A stretch of 64,000 bases of DNA from Periplaneta americana (Eukaryota; Arthropoda; Insecta; Blattodea; Blattidae), in assembly GCF_040183065.1 (NCBI RefSeq), contig NC_091121.1, positions 39,677,287 to 39,741,286 of the forward strand. Direction: 5' to 3'. The notes below the pieces were generated by a model. That model was given only the letters and a program-made list of their open reading frames with translations, had not been told where the DNA came from and ran no database searches. The number at the start of each line of letters is the position of its first letter. The first letter of the stretch is position 1. Positions 1 through 11,385 of this stretch are shown in pieces. Made by a program: the position numbers and the translations under genes.

Positions 1-838
1 CCTCACATTTCTGTATCCGGTGCCACCATTAACATATTATTACAATAACACATTATTTGCAGTACACGTCTACACAAATACTCCCAATTACACTATGTAC
101 CTTTTTTTGTTACTTGGTCAAACTCCCCTTCAGCATTTCTCCTACATTTCATTTGCTATTCTCTATTTGTTCCTTAATCCTAATATATCTAATATTCCAT
201 ACTACTTTCACACCCCCTTTATCCTCTAACTACTATTCACTAAAATCTCAATTTCAATTTTTCTCCATAAATTATCACATTGAATTATTTGTCCTATTTG
301 TTCTTTGACTTTTTCTCCTATCTTTTTTCTTATATTCATTTACTGTCCCAACGTTCAAATGTTAGTACTAATTTTATGCTGTCACTTGTTCACTTCTCTT
401 AACCCTTCCTCACTATTTTCTCTCATCCCTATTTGCGCTCACTTTCACTTTCTCACTATTCTGCTTACACTTAATCCATTTTCACTATTCTCACTTCCTA
501 TAAATACTTTTATTCTACACATCTGCTTATTCACTTTCTCTCTCTCTCTCCTAAACTTCTCTATCTTTTCCAGTTTCACTTTATTTGCACTGATCACATC
601 CACATTTTTTTAAACGTATCAAATATCTCTGCTATATCCTCAGCTGTCGCAGGTTTTGACCTCTCTTTACTGTTCGTCTCTGCCTTAGTTCTGTCTTTGT
701 CTTTCTTTCTATTTATTTCTTCTTCTATTCCTCTTTTATTTCCCCCCCCCCACGCTTTCACTTTCACATACTAGATTTCCACTTACACTTACACCCTTAT
801 TCTTTTGACTATTTTCTTCCCTATCACTTCCACTCGTT
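1..838. repeat. Pyrimidine-rich degenerate low-complexity tract
   Basis: The plus strand is almost all T and C with A, and short motifs like TTCACTATTCTCAC recur loosely. There are overlapping open frames but they change frame freely and encode only hydrophobic low-complexity strings, so I see no gene. It is probably an old, decayed minisatellite. Confidence 0.5.
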
Positions 839-859
839 TTAACTATATTTCAACATACA

Positions 860-1307
860 AAAAATGCCTATATGGAAAGACAATAGTAAGGTAGTAGTAG
901 AGTTTAAGAAGGGCGCGTCAGCTACTATGACTATTTGCGCCCTTATCTAAGATTCTTAATATTACAAATACATAAACAATATAATAATCAGAGTGCTAAA
1001 AGAACTAAAAAGCGTTGTCACGATAAAACTAGGCACACAAATGCAGTATACATAAGATGATTTCTACAGAATCATAAAAGTGAGCAATTCTACCACACTA
1101 GGTGGTATTCAAGACGAACAAATAAAACAATAAAACTAAGGCCACCAGAGATAACTTGTGAATTAAATTTTAAAAGCATAAAATTTTATAAAATATTCGG
1201 ATGCATAAAGTCCGAAATGTCAACAATGTAAAATCAAATATAAAACAACAAATGTAACCTCCGGATGTAAAGGGTCCGGAGGATGAGTAAAACGGATCAA
1301 TAAAAAA
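860..1307 (-). other. Probable 3' UTR of the RNase H-bearing LINE
   Basis: This lies directly downstream, on the minus strand, of the LINE coding end at 1308. It is AT-rich and non-coding. It contains a clean stem-loop: AAGGGCGC at 909-916 pairs with GCGCCCTT at 937-944 around a 20-nt loop. LINE 3' ends often carry a structured element recognised by their reverse transcriptase, so this fits. The exact 3' terminus is not defined because I see no tail or target-site duplication. Confidence 0.4.
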
Positions 1308-2200
1308 CTAAATCACCTTATCCAAACCTGTATATGATAAAAATCTCAGAACTGCATTTGTACAATTAAAATCATTTCCAAGAGCGTCACGTAATGTCGG
1401 CCGAATTCCATATTGCCTCCGTGCATGGTCATATTTCCTGCAACGCAATAAAAAGTGTTCCACCGTAAGTGGAACATGGCACATATCGCACTCCGGCTGA
1501 GGTTCGCCATGTAGGAGATGTCCGTGTGTCAGATGACAATGGCCAATCCTCAACCGGGTGAGTAAAAGCTCCTCGTGTCGCGACGCTCTTGTAGACGAAT
1601 CCCAAACTCGAACAGTATTCTTTATATTTCGTAATTTGTTTCCCTCTTGTGCAGACCATTCTCCTTCCCATTGCCACCATATTTTATATTTCAAGTAGTT
1701 TCGAATGTCCTGCCACCTCTCGCGCCAATATACCAGAGAGCCATTCAGTGCGCCAGCCCTGGCTGCAGCATCCGCGGCCTCATTTCCTGCAATCCCTACA
1801 TGGCCAGGAATCCACACTACTCCAATCTCATAATCAGAGCACAGGAGAGTATGGAACAGCTGCTGAGTTCTTAAGACAAGCGAATCATCACAATTAAAAG
1901 ACTGCAAGGACTGGATGGCACTTAAAGAGTCGGAACAGATAAGAAATCTGCCCCGAGGTTGCCTAATTAAAAACAATAAAACTCTGTAAAAAGCATAGAG
2001 TTCAGCAGTAAAAACACTAGTATATTGGCTTAGTCTGTATTTAAATATCTCTCCATTTGTAACGAAGGAACAACCAACACAATCATTTATCCGGGATCCG
2101 TCAGCAATAGTAAGGTGATACCATGATAAAGAAGAAATGATAAAAGAATAATAGCAAGAGAAACCAAAGAATTTAGAGAAAACATGTCAATATATCATTT
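1308..2200 (-). pseudogene. Non-LTR retrotransposon ORF2 fragment: RNase H domain and C-terminal zinc knuckle
   Basis: Read on the minus strand, an open frame runs from about 2200 to 1308. It begins with a TIADGSR stretch, the first catalytic aspartate of RNase H. Next comes FTAELYAFYRVL, holding the glutamate helix, then ICSDSLSAIQSL with the second aspartate, and WIPGHVGIAGNEAADAAA, the last His and Asp motif. The C-terminus carries a Cys-Cys-His-Cys cluster (CDMC, then VEHFLLRC). This order is known from I, R1 and related LINE clades. The endonuclease and reverse transcriptase are missing, so it is a 5'-truncated copy. The RNase H residues appear intact; no in-frame stop is seen in this part. 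Confidence 0.8.
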
Positions 2201-2845
2201 AGCAGCGTTGACCATTACAGATCATAAAAGTAGTCCGAAATCTAACTTTGATAGCCTTTGGTGACTGGACTATGGCTGGCCGTAACTCAATGACGCGGAA
2301 TGTGAAAGGCCTGGTGCCGAGGATGCGTGTTGCTCTCCTGCGAGACTACTGGCAATAAAAACGAAACAAACAAAATGCAGTTTCCTCAGTTGTTATAAAA
2401 TTTTCTCTACTTTGGGGCATCATTCCTATATAACTATAGAGCATAAAATGTTAAACACTGATGTAATTGAAACCATAAAACATGGGAAGGGAGAAAGCAT
2501 ATCTGTTGCTTAACAAGTTTTAAAATATTCATGAAAAATGGAGATTGTATGGTAAAAGGAAGTGTAATGGCCCACTGTAGATTGTTATCATTACTCAAGT
2601 ACAGAATGTATTTAAATATGTGTAACATGCGAAACGAGAGCGATATCAGGTGTACAATACATTACTTACATCCTAAGTGTATTTCATATTACATGCACCA
2701 AAACACAACATCTGTCCAAAATCCAAAGAAGGACTGAAGATAACAATACGATTAAGTGCTCCATAACTTCAAGAATAAGCTAATGGTTTCTGTGCTCTCT
2801 GCATCTCAATGTACGTACATTCCAACAGAACAAATAATAGAACCG

Positions 2846-2847
<2 letters not shown>
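2201..2847. other. No recognised feature
   Basis: AT-rich sequence with a slightly GC-richer patch near 2270-2350. Only short random open frames are present and I recognise no family. Confidence 0.4.
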
Positions 2848-2891
<44 letters not shown>

Positions 2892-2902
2892 TATTATTAC
2901 TT
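2848..2902. repeat. (TTA)n microsatellite, left half
   Basis: Imperfect TTA trinucleotide run ending in the (TTAC)n tail of the adjacent retrotransposon. The same repeat resumes on the far side of that element at 3714. Confidence 0.85.
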
Positions 2903-3712
2903 ACTTACTGGCTTTTAAGGGACCCGGAGGTTCATTGCCGCCCTCACATAAGCCCGCCATAGGTCCCTATCCTGAGCAAGATCAATCCAGCCTCTATCAT
3001 CATATCCCACCTTCCTCAAATCCATTTTACTATTATCTTCCCATCTACGTCTCGGCCTCCCCAAAGGTCTTTTTCCCTCTGGCCTCCCTACTAACACTCC
3101 ATATGCATTTCTGGATTCGCCCATACGTGCTACATGCCCTGCCCATCTCAAACGTCTGGATTTAATGTTTCTAATTGAAGAGTCCACTGCAAGAATGATG
3201 GATGTCACTTTCTTGTCGAAAATGAACCAAGACTGTCAATGCATAGCTTAAGACATATAGAATGTACATAGAGAGTTATATGGCATTAACACTGATAGTC
3301 ATCGTCCAGTAATGATCGGAAAATCTCAGTTAAGCTTTGAGCGCTAAGCATTTCAAACTTTCAATTGCGTCTCCTGCAAAATGTGTTCCAAATGACATCC
3401 ATCATTCTTGCAGTGGACTCTTCAATTATGTCAGGTGAAGAATACAATGCGTGCAGTTCTGTGTTGTGTAACTTTCTCCATTCTCCTGTAACTTCATCCT
3501 TCTTAGCCCCAAATATTTTTCTAAGCACCTTATTCTCAAACACCCTTAACCTATGTTCCTCTCTCAAAGTGAGAGTCCAAGTTTCACAACCATAAAGAAC
3601 AACCGGTAATACAACTGTTTTATAAATTCTAACTTTCAGATTTTTTGACAGCAGACTGGATGATAAAAGCTTCTCAACAGAATAATAACAGCATTTCCCA
3701 TATTTATTCTGT

Positions 3713-3713
<1 letters not shown>
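2899..3713 (-). mobile_element. RTE-like non-LTR retrotransposon, copy 1 (3' fragment, interrupted by a MITE)
   Basis: On the minus strand this encodes the reverse transcriptase C-terminus: [20 protein letters not shown], then the terminal domain with RLRWAGHVARMGESRNAY and GRPRRRWED, ending in MNLRVP. The 3' end has GTAA repeats. It is 5'-truncated at 3713. A 247-bp MITE (3177-3423) splits the coding region between the SSPDI and RNIKSRR segments, so no full product is possible. It sits inside a (TTA)n microsatellite, which hides the target-site duplication. Assignment to the RTE clade rests on the C-terminal domain and the simple-repeat tail. Confidence 0.85.
3177..3423. mobile_element. MITE with 31-bp perfect terminal inverted repeats, inserted in RTE copy 1
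   Basis: Positions 3177-3207 (starting GAAGAGTCCACTGC) are the exact reverse complement of 3393-3423. AATT flanks both sides (3173-3176 and 3424-3427). The retrotransposon copy at 49201-50353 has a single AATT at the equivalent site, which proves an insertion. The interior is non-coding. Superfamily is unclear because a 4-bp AATT duplication is not diagnostic. Confidence 0.9.

Positions 3714-3778
<65 letters not shown>
3714..3778. repeat. (TTA)n microsatellite, right half
   Basis: Nearly perfect ATT trinucleotide run starting exactly where RTE copy 1 stops. It is presumably the same microsatellite as 2848-2902. Confidence 0.9.
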
Positions 3779-4044
3779 GTCTAATATTATTACTGATAAA
3801 TTCATAAATTTTTACTATTATAATAATAACTTTATAAACGACAGGCTACTCTAGTTAATAGAAAATTTCGCGTGTGTGTTCGGTTATAAGATATCTAAAA
3901 TCATTTAAAAAATCACAATATTTAAAGAAATCCGAATTATTGCGTGAATCGCTTACACTCGAAATAAAGTAATAAAATACAATATGTAGGCTACTTAAAT
4001 AATGTTGTGTATTTTATTTGATATTCATATGCAACATGTATATA

Positions 4045-4943
4045 CAGGGACATCATTTTATTTTTACTTCAATTTTTATTGTACCTGAGTTTTTTAATGT
4101 ACTTCACTCCCACCCCCTCTACTAATGAAGTTCAACAGTCCTCCACACAGATCCAAGGCCGCATATACAGTCATAGTAGCCTTACGGTCATAGTACACAG
4201 TACGTTCCAAAAATATGTTCGCCTTTTCCAGTGACGAAAGAGCTTTCAATATTGAATCATTTTCGCACAGGTACTGTCGTCCATTTGCCTACGTCGTATC
4301 CCGGTTTCCCCCACCAGCTTAGTATGTCTGAGTAATTTTATCTTTTCGGATGGGGCAGAAGTGAAGATTGAATTTACAGTACGTAAGGTACTCTTTTACA
4401 GCGTAGGTACAGAATTATTTCAACATGAGTTACTAGTACGAAGGACGAAACTGGTAATTGGGATTAGGTACAATAGTCTATAGTGCGATAATATGCACAT
4501 TAGAACTGAAGCCTGTATCGAAATGAACGGCCACCATTTAAAAAATGTATATAAATATCCATATTATGATTATTTTTCAATTTAACTTCATTCTCTATAT
4601 TGTATGCTAATGTGCTCTAGACAGTATAATATACACTGCATAATTAATACGTCCACATGGACAGCTCAGTTCGTGAGTAAAAACATTCATTGCTAATACT
4701 ATACTGTATTTTGATTAAACAAAACCTAATGAAAATTATCAAACTCAAAAGCGCAATATTTCCTAGTTTACGTAAATGGATGAACTACTTTTCTTCCCTC
4801 CTATACCTAGTAAAGTGATTTGTTTGTATATTACGCCAGTATCATCAAACTCCAGTCGTGGGATGGAGTAGGAAACGGCGTTGATCCAGAGGTATAGGCA
4901 AGTTAGTATTAAAAATGTTAGTAAAAATAAAATGATGTCTCTG
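4045..4943. mobile_element. TA-flanked DNA element with CAGRGACATCATTTTATTTTT ends, copy 1 (non-coding)
   Basis: The left end starts CAGGGACATCATTTTATTTT and the right end is its inverse with one mismatch, over about 24 bp, with weaker similarity beyond. Both ends are flanked by TA (4043-4044, 4944-4945), the duplication expected of Tc1/mariner-like elements. A related copy lies at 58760-59735. The shared internal text includes ACTTCACTCCCACCCC. No transposase frame is visible, so it is probably non-autonomous. Confidence 0.8.
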
Positions 4944-4945
4944 TA

Positions 4946-5831
4946 CATAAATCGTATACCCAATATTCCTATGACGATATAGTGTAGAAAACTTCGAGTT
5001 ACATTTTTTTAAATGTGAAATTGACGGATCGCGTGGAAAACCACGATGCGCAAAGTTCATATTACACTCCTGTTTCCATGGTACCAAGAATGACGTCAAA
5101 GTAAGCTTTTCTTGTCAAAAGTCACAATTTTCCTCCTTTATAACCCGAAAATGGCCGTTTCGGGAGAAAAATTTACGATTATCTTGGAAAACATCTATTT
5201 TCCACAGTTCTGGTTTCTTTCATGACAAAATTAATTACTCAAAGTTTTATTCATACCAGCTCAAGCGTATGCGCCACAAAATTCCATTGTAAATTGGGGA
5301 TTGTAATCGTTAAAGCAACACTGTAATAGTGAAAATAGCTCTACCATAAGAAATGCACAATCGTTTGTTTCAATAAAATTATATGAAAATGTGTTATTTA
5401 TTGAAAACAAAATTGCAGATGTAGAAAATAACATTAAAAGTTTAGAAACGACAAATATTCAAATGTCTGTTGCTCTGCGACTTTTACAGAAACAAGAACA
5501 GAAAAACAATTTTTGAGACAAATCCTGATTATGCTATAATGATTATAATAAATAGTTTGTTTGTCTTACAAAACACTATCTACTTTTGAACATGACTTTT
5601 CTGTTCGTTCCATGACATTATGAAGTGTGGAGCGAAGTTTTTCACATTATAAAAGTTGTTTAGACAACAGGAAGAGAAGCTTCATTTTTAAATATTAAAA
5701 AAATCTATATATAATATATATTCACATATATAATATATACGTTGTTATTCATTGCACTGTGTTTGGCGAATAAAGATGAAAATATAAAATAATTTCTAGT
5801 ATATTTTGCATTGTACAAACGATTTTTAGGT
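4946..5831. other. AT-rich spacer
   Basis: No gene recognised. It holds one segment (5010-5115) related to 54920-55035, listed separately, and a run of TATATA-rich sequence near 5700-5745. Confidence 0.4.
5010..5115 (-). repeat. Dispersed segment with peptide-level similarity to 54920-55035
   Basis: On the minus strand one frame reads LTSFLVPWKQECNMNFAHRG. The segment at 54920-55035 reads LTILWKQRFNMNFVSRDFQ in the matching frame. WKQ, NMNF, an R, an F and PS are shared. The DNA is also alike (AAGTTCATATTA and CTGTTTCCAT are common). It could be a decayed coding piece of an unknown repeat. Confidence 0.45.
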
Positions 5832-6045
5832 CACTAAAGGTCAAAAGTTTTCAAACAGCTATGAAAACAACTATATACACTATTTCAATGTAAAAACACA
5901 TCGGGAAAACTAAATAGAACAACAAAATAAATATTTTCTCTCTCTAGCATTATGATATGATAGAATATTCAAAACGAAATCCCTTTTTTAACCACAAATA
6001 CGTAATTGTGATAGGTGATCGAAAACCTTTGACCGGTAGTGTATA
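5832..6045. mobile_element. Tc1-like MITE, degenerate
   Basis: The right end, read on the minus strand, is ACACTACCGGTCAAAGGTTT, close to the well-known Tc1-type terminus. An inverted partner, CACTAAAGGTCAAAAGTTTTC, lies near 5832-5853. The interior is AT-rich and non-coding. The outer left boundary has decayed and a TA duplication is only clear on the right. Confidence 0.55.
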
Positions 6046-7754
6046 TTCATGTGTTGTAATTTGTAGTTTTCAGATGTTCAGAACTAACGATTATTATAAT
6101 GTAAACTACATTTTATTTACTGTACTCTATATTATAAATTTGTTTCACATCGCTATTTAATACTTGTACTCTGTTTTTAGTTACCTACACACCCCTGTCC
6201 CTCTTGCTTCCAGTTCCAGTTTACCTGTATTGCATCCTCCACCAGTCCTCCCAAACAAGCTATACTCGCAACGTGCACACATTGCAAGCAACGGGATATT
6301 TGTTCGGGATCTAGTATTCACATACCCTACTATCTAAATTCGGAGAAGTATGACTTATTTTTTTTTAGATATGTTAAAAATAGTTTTGTGGGATTTAATC
6401 GATTAATATAATAGATTAGTCGATCAATTTCTATTGTAAGATTAATCGATCAAAAATATTTAATGGAATAATCGAGTCAGCGACCTAGTCTACGATCATA
6501 GTGTTTTAAATCCCTCTTTTGTTGCTGAGAGTAGAGTGGGAAGTCGGTAGATGTATAGGGTAAGAAATTTCATAAAATATTAGTACCGGGAGAAAAAGTG
6601 AAGGGCGATTGCCATGTGTCATTTTCAAACTCTGAGATTTTCAGGTATAGTGCGATACGCAATTCGTTTGAATTTTATTTTTTCTTCTGTCTTTTTTGAA
6701 GGACCACAAGGGCAGAACTCAAGGACCACAAGTGGTCCGCGGACCACAGTTTCAGAAACGCTATGTTATTGTACACCAGCGCTGTAAACAATCTCTGTTT
6801 GTATTTAAAATCGTTTACAGTACAGAATTTTATGACTCACGTGAAATAAAATTCCCATAGAACCAAAGACGTTAGCGACTAGCTTGCTCAATGTTCAACA
6901 ACGCTGCATAAAAACATAAATATTATGAAAGAAACAATTTCTCGTATTACAGAAAGTAAAACCAACATCTATATATATAATTTGAACTGGTAATGGAAAA
7001 CGGCTGAACGGATTTTAATAAATGACCCCTCATTTTGAAGCTTGGAACCCAAAGTTTTTCAGAAAAATAGTAATTTTTAATGAAATGTCAATTTTCCTAC
7101 ATCATTTTCCTATTTTTCCAAAATCCATCTGTCGTCAGTTTTGAGAAATAGGTAATGGCCCTTTCAGAATAAAAGAAAACAAAACACAAACACACTACAA
7201 TAAACAATATCACACGAAGGCTATGACCTGCAGGATTGCTGACGTATTTAGACTTCAGATGGCTGACATAATGCCAATATGTCGATCTTCATTTGTGTAA
7301 CTTTTTCTGAACGTTTCTGTAATATTGGTTATTAAAAACTTCAGGATTTACTAAAAAGAAGATTCTCTGGTGTGTAATTTTCTGAGTACAGCTGTCTGTG
7401 TATTGGATATTAAAAACTACAAGACTTAAGAATGTTTGATGACATTATTACCATTAAAAATGAAATATTATTATAGTGAATGACATGATGTATTTGTCAC
7501 CAATTATACAGATTAATGTTTTATTGATGATATGAAAGTGAAACCATTTGGGGTTATATAAATAGGCGTAGAGAATATCTGAAGTTAGATCTTCATTTCT
7601 ATAATATTATTAAGTGACGGCTATATAGAAGTCTATACAAAACTTACGTAAGACAATAATATTGTTATTAAAGTGAAATATTTTTATAGTTATTAATCAA
7701 GTGGTATGGATCTTTTCCATATATTTAATGGCGGTGTGGTGTAGATATTTATAG
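6046..7754. other. Non-coding AT-rich region with old repeat debris
   Basis: No gene seen. It contains clustered ATTAATCGAT motifs (6395-6470), a hAT-like terminus (6697-6764) and a segment at 6985-7145 with the text GGCTGAACGGATTTTAATAA, a kind of sequence common in dispersed insect repeats and resembling part of the Helitron-like copies below. Confidence 0.4.
6697..6764 (-). repeat. Solo hAT-like element end
   Basis: Read on the minus strand this starts TAGCGTTTCTGAAACTGTGG and continues with GTCCGCGGACCAC, a typical hAT-family end. GGACCACAAG is repeated twice. I could not find the partner end or a duplication, so the element limits are unknown. Confidence 0.4.
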
Positions 7755-8163
7755 CTGAAAGTTAGAATTTATAAAACAGTTATGCTACCGGTTGTTCTTT
7801 ACGGTTGTGAAACTTGGATTTTCACTTTGAGAGAGGAACACAGATTAAGGGTGTTTGAAAATAAGATGCTTAGGAAAATACTTGGGGCTAAGAGAGATGA
7901 AGTCATGGGGGAATGGAGAAAGTTACACCATGTAGAACTACATGTATTGTGTTCTTCACCTAACATAATTAGGAACATTAAATCCAGACATTTGAGATGG
8001 CAGCGCATGTAGCACGTATGGGTTAATCTAGAAATGGTATAGAGTGTTAGTTGGAAGACCTGAAGGGAAAAGACCTTGAGGGAGGCCGACGTAGATGGGA
8101 GGATAATATTAAAATCGATTTGAGAGAGGTGTGATATGATGGTAGAGACTGAATTAATCTTGC
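7755..8163 (+). mobile_element. RTE-like retrotransposon, copy 2 (truncated at both ends)
   Basis: Plus-strand coding text includes [32 protein letters not shown] and RNIKSRHLRW. Frameshifts break the frame after LRW (missing bases near 8010) and again in the GRP segment. It ends in the CTTGCT stretch, well before the (GTAA)n tail seen in other copies, so the 3' end has been lost. It is an old, inactive fragment. Confidence 0.85.
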
Positions 8164-9945
8164 TTGAAGATGTAATAGTATAGGTTCAATAAAAAGTATT
8201 TAGCATACAGAAAACGATTCAGAGGGGTATGTTTCTTTATTATGGAAGCAAGTAACTTCCAAAATGTCTGGTATTCTTCATTGGCAATAAATTTGAACAT
8301 TTTTAATTTGAATGGTAATGAACTTAATTTGCAGCATTTGCTGCACAAGCCACTAGTACAGTATATTTCCGTTCGGAATGTAAACTCCATAAAGGAGATG
8401 TTCATTAAACCAAGAACCAATGTGAGCACCGAACGACTCTGAGTTGTAGCCAAGCTAACGTAGAACACACAACACGTCCAGCCATTGCACGTAAGTTACT
8501 AGCTCAATTAATGCATTTGACCATCAGTACATTCATATACGTAACAGTAATATTTCATGTTTACAGTGTAAAAGGCTAAGCTGAAAATCGGACGGTGACA
8601 ACTATAATTTGTAAAACTTCAACAACGGCAAACCGAAGGAAAACAATAGCCAGGTATTCACTGTAACTTATATTACGTACCATGTTCCATATTGGTAAAG
8701 TGCTTCATCATGTGAATGTGAACTTACAAGAACCTAGGTGTAACAACAAGGCATAAGACAGGTCAATAATGATTTTAACATTTTAACATTTTACATCATG
8801 TGCAACTTAATAATATTTTAAGAACTGAATAACTGAATTTGACAGAATAACGTCAAGCTAACCACAGTGTTCTACAAGATATAGACAATATAGTAGAAGA
8901 CCAATTAGTTAATAGGTTTTATTGTTAGTAATAATGAGTGTTTTTAATTATCTATATAAAATTGCTTCTCATGTTATGTTCAAATAATCAAGGGTATACA
9001 TTATATGTCTCACTCACAGAGTCCATGTGCATCTATTTGAATATGTAATTAGGCAAACTTTCATACATTTCAAAATGGCGCATCAGTGCCGAAAACGTTC
9101 ATGTTATAATTAATTTATATAAAACTAGATAACCATAGACGGCTCATTTCAATTTAATATATTATATCCATAAAGGACGATGCAAACTAGGAACTACAAT
9201 ACATGATTTGACACGAGCGTCTTGGTGTACAGTATTTTGTGCATGAATATACACGTGCACTGTTTTCTTTTTGGACTCTGTTGTCGAGTCCGTGGAGGGC
9301 TTAACATCACTACCTTATCTTAATTGACAGCCTTTGTCTGGGAGAAGAATTTAGTATGGAGCGAGCAGCGGGCCTTCTCGCTAATCAGCTTTGTTTGGAT
9401 TCGAGGCCGGGGCATGCGCACTGCCTCATCTTCACACCCACACCTCACATTCGGATGCAGTAGGTAGCATCCCACCCGATCAACCTGGGTTCGATAACCA
9501 CTTCTTTACGAGGTATTTTCCAATCGTACTGCTGGAAATATTAATCGTTCTTTTCGGAGGTAGGAGTTATATTTTTCAGCAGAATCGTTCGCAAATCGAT
9601 TTCCTACGATAAAGATAGGTGTTAAAATCATAGTAAGTGCTCAATAAGGCTCAAAACTTTTCCGAAAAGTTCAATTTTATATTTAGACCAAGCAATGAAA
9701 ATAAATACATACATAAATAAATTAATTAATTAAAAACAAACAAAAAACAAACAAAAAACAAAAAACAAATAAAAAAAAACAAAAACAAAAAAGAACAAAA
9801 AGCACAAAGAACAAAGACCTTTTAAACTCATTTTTCTCAGACGTAATAGTTTTGACTTAATGTGTTTTGCTTGTAAATTGAACGGTCTATTCGTAACATT
9901 TAACATTTTGTATTTTTAATTGATGTTTCCTAAATAATAATAGGG
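8164..9945. other. No recognised gene
   Basis: AT-rich DNA with random short frames. A GC-richer stretch at 9285-9520 includes CCTGGGTTCGATAACC, which resembles a Pol III B box, so a SINE remnant is possible but unproven. An A-rich (AAAC)n-like run is at 9715-9825. Confidence 0.35.
9715..9825. repeat. A-rich (AAAC)n low-complexity run
   Basis: Repeated AAACA and AATA units. No coding sense. Confidence 0.7.
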
Positions 9946-9947
9946 TA

Positions 9948-10160
9948 AACTAGGGTCTGTTGGACAGTCGGGCATGTTGGACACTCTGTACTTTAACGTG
10001 TTACCTCGCCACTTGTGGGCACCACATTCTGCTAGAAGTCAATGACGGAAGTAGCCCCACTCGTGGCTACTTCCGTCATTGACTAGTGTTTATCCTTGTG
10101 ATTATTGCACCTGGCATAGGTCATTTTTGGAATCCACAAACATTTGAAATAGTAGCAAAT
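9948..10160. repeat. Half of a foldback-type MITE plus an internal hairpin
   Basis: The left part, TAGGGTAAACTAGGG followed by TGTTGGACAGTCGGGCATGT, resembles the duplicated arm motif of the foldback MITEs at 29633 and 33979. No matching right arm is seen. At about 10038-10085 there is a near-perfect hairpin: GTCAATGACGGAAGTAGCC pairs with GGCTACTTCCGTCATTGAC. Confidence 0.5.
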
Positions 10161-10375
10161 GTGTCCTTAACTCAGTTTCATTAAAAATGACTAGGGATGT
10201 TTTTGTAATAATGCCTTCAGATCTTTTGTGCAATAAATATTTTGCAAGTTGGGACATTCTTTAAAAATATTTGATGCAATAAATACCTTGCAATTTCGCA
10301 CACATTTTGTAAATTTTTAGTGAAATAAGAAATGGAGATAGTACATTTTTTTACATTGACAAACGTATCTTGTAC

Positions 10376-11370
10376 TTACTTACTTACTTACTTACAAATG
10401 GCTTTTAAGGAACCCGAAGGTTCATTGCCGCCCTCACATAAGCCCGCCATCTGTCCCTATCCTGTGCAAGATTAATCCACTCTCTATCATCATACCCCAC
10501 CTCCCTCAAATCCATTTTAATATTATTCTCCCATCTACGTCTCGGCCTCCCTAAAGGTCTTTTTCCCTTCGGTCTCCCAACTAACACTCTATATGCATTT
10601 CTGGATTCGCCCATACGTGCTACATACCCTGCCCATCTCAAACGTCTGGAAAGTTCCTAATTATGTCAGGTGAAGAATACAATGCGTGCAGTTCTATGTT
10701 GTGTAACTTTCTCCATTCTCCTGTAACTTCATCCCGCTTAGCCCCAAATATTTTCCTAAGCACCTTATTCTCAAACACCCTTAACCTATGTTCCTCTCTC
10801 AGAGTGAGAGTCCAAGTTTCACAACCATACAGAAGAACCGGTAATATAATTGTTTTATAAATTCTAACTTTCAGATTTTTGGGCAGCAGACTGGATGATA
10901 AGAGCTTCTCAACCGAATAATAACACGCATTTCCCATATTTATTCTGTGTTTAATTTCCTCCCGAGTGTCATTTATATTTGTTACTGTTGCTCCAAGATA
11001 TTTGAATTTTTCCACCTCTTCGAAGGATAAATCTCCAATTTTTATATTTCCATTTCGTACAATATTCTGGTCACGAGACATAATCATATACTTAGTCTTT
11101 TCGGGATTTACTTCCAAACCGATCGCTTTACTTGCTTCAAGTAAAATTTCCGTGTTTTCCCTAATCGTTTGTGTATTTTCTCCTAACATATTCACGTCAT
11201 CTGCATAGACAAGAAGCTGATGTAACCCGTTCAATTCCAAACCCTGCCTGTTATCCTTAACTTTCCTAATGGCATATTCTAGAGCGAAGTTAAAAAGTAA
11301 AGGTGATAGTGCATCTCCCTGCTTTAGCCCGCAGTGAATTGGAAGAGCATCAGATAGAAACTGACCTATA
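10376..11370 (-). mobile_element. RTE-like retrotransposon, copy 3, with 15-bp target-site duplication
   Basis: AAACGTATCTTGTAC occurs at 10361-10375 and 11371-11385, immediately outside the element. On the minus strand the reverse transcriptase segment runs through [14 protein letters not shown] (motif B), YADDVNML (motif C, codons at 11196-11207), then [20 protein letters not shown] and the terminal RWAGYVARMGESRNAY domain. A net 4-bp loss near 10648-10660, compared with the copy at 49201, shifts the frame between the two coding blocks. The 3' tail is (GTAA)n. The 5' part, including the endonuclease, was never inserted or is truncated. Confidence 0.93.
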
Positions 11371-11385
11371 AAACGTATCTTGTAC

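Noticed and set aside
1-613. Overlapping small hydrophobic proteins at the window start
   Set aside because: They are frames in a T/C-rich degenerate repeat, with no codon or domain support.
2915-3208. Fusion gene made from the MITE end and the RTE C-terminal domain
   Set aside because: The frame is open, but the only start in the MITE end is GTG and there is no sign of a promoter; it is a chance fusion.
9385-9520. SINE or tRNA at the B box-like CCTGGGTTCGATAACC
   Set aside because: No A box at the right distance and no body or tail that I can define.
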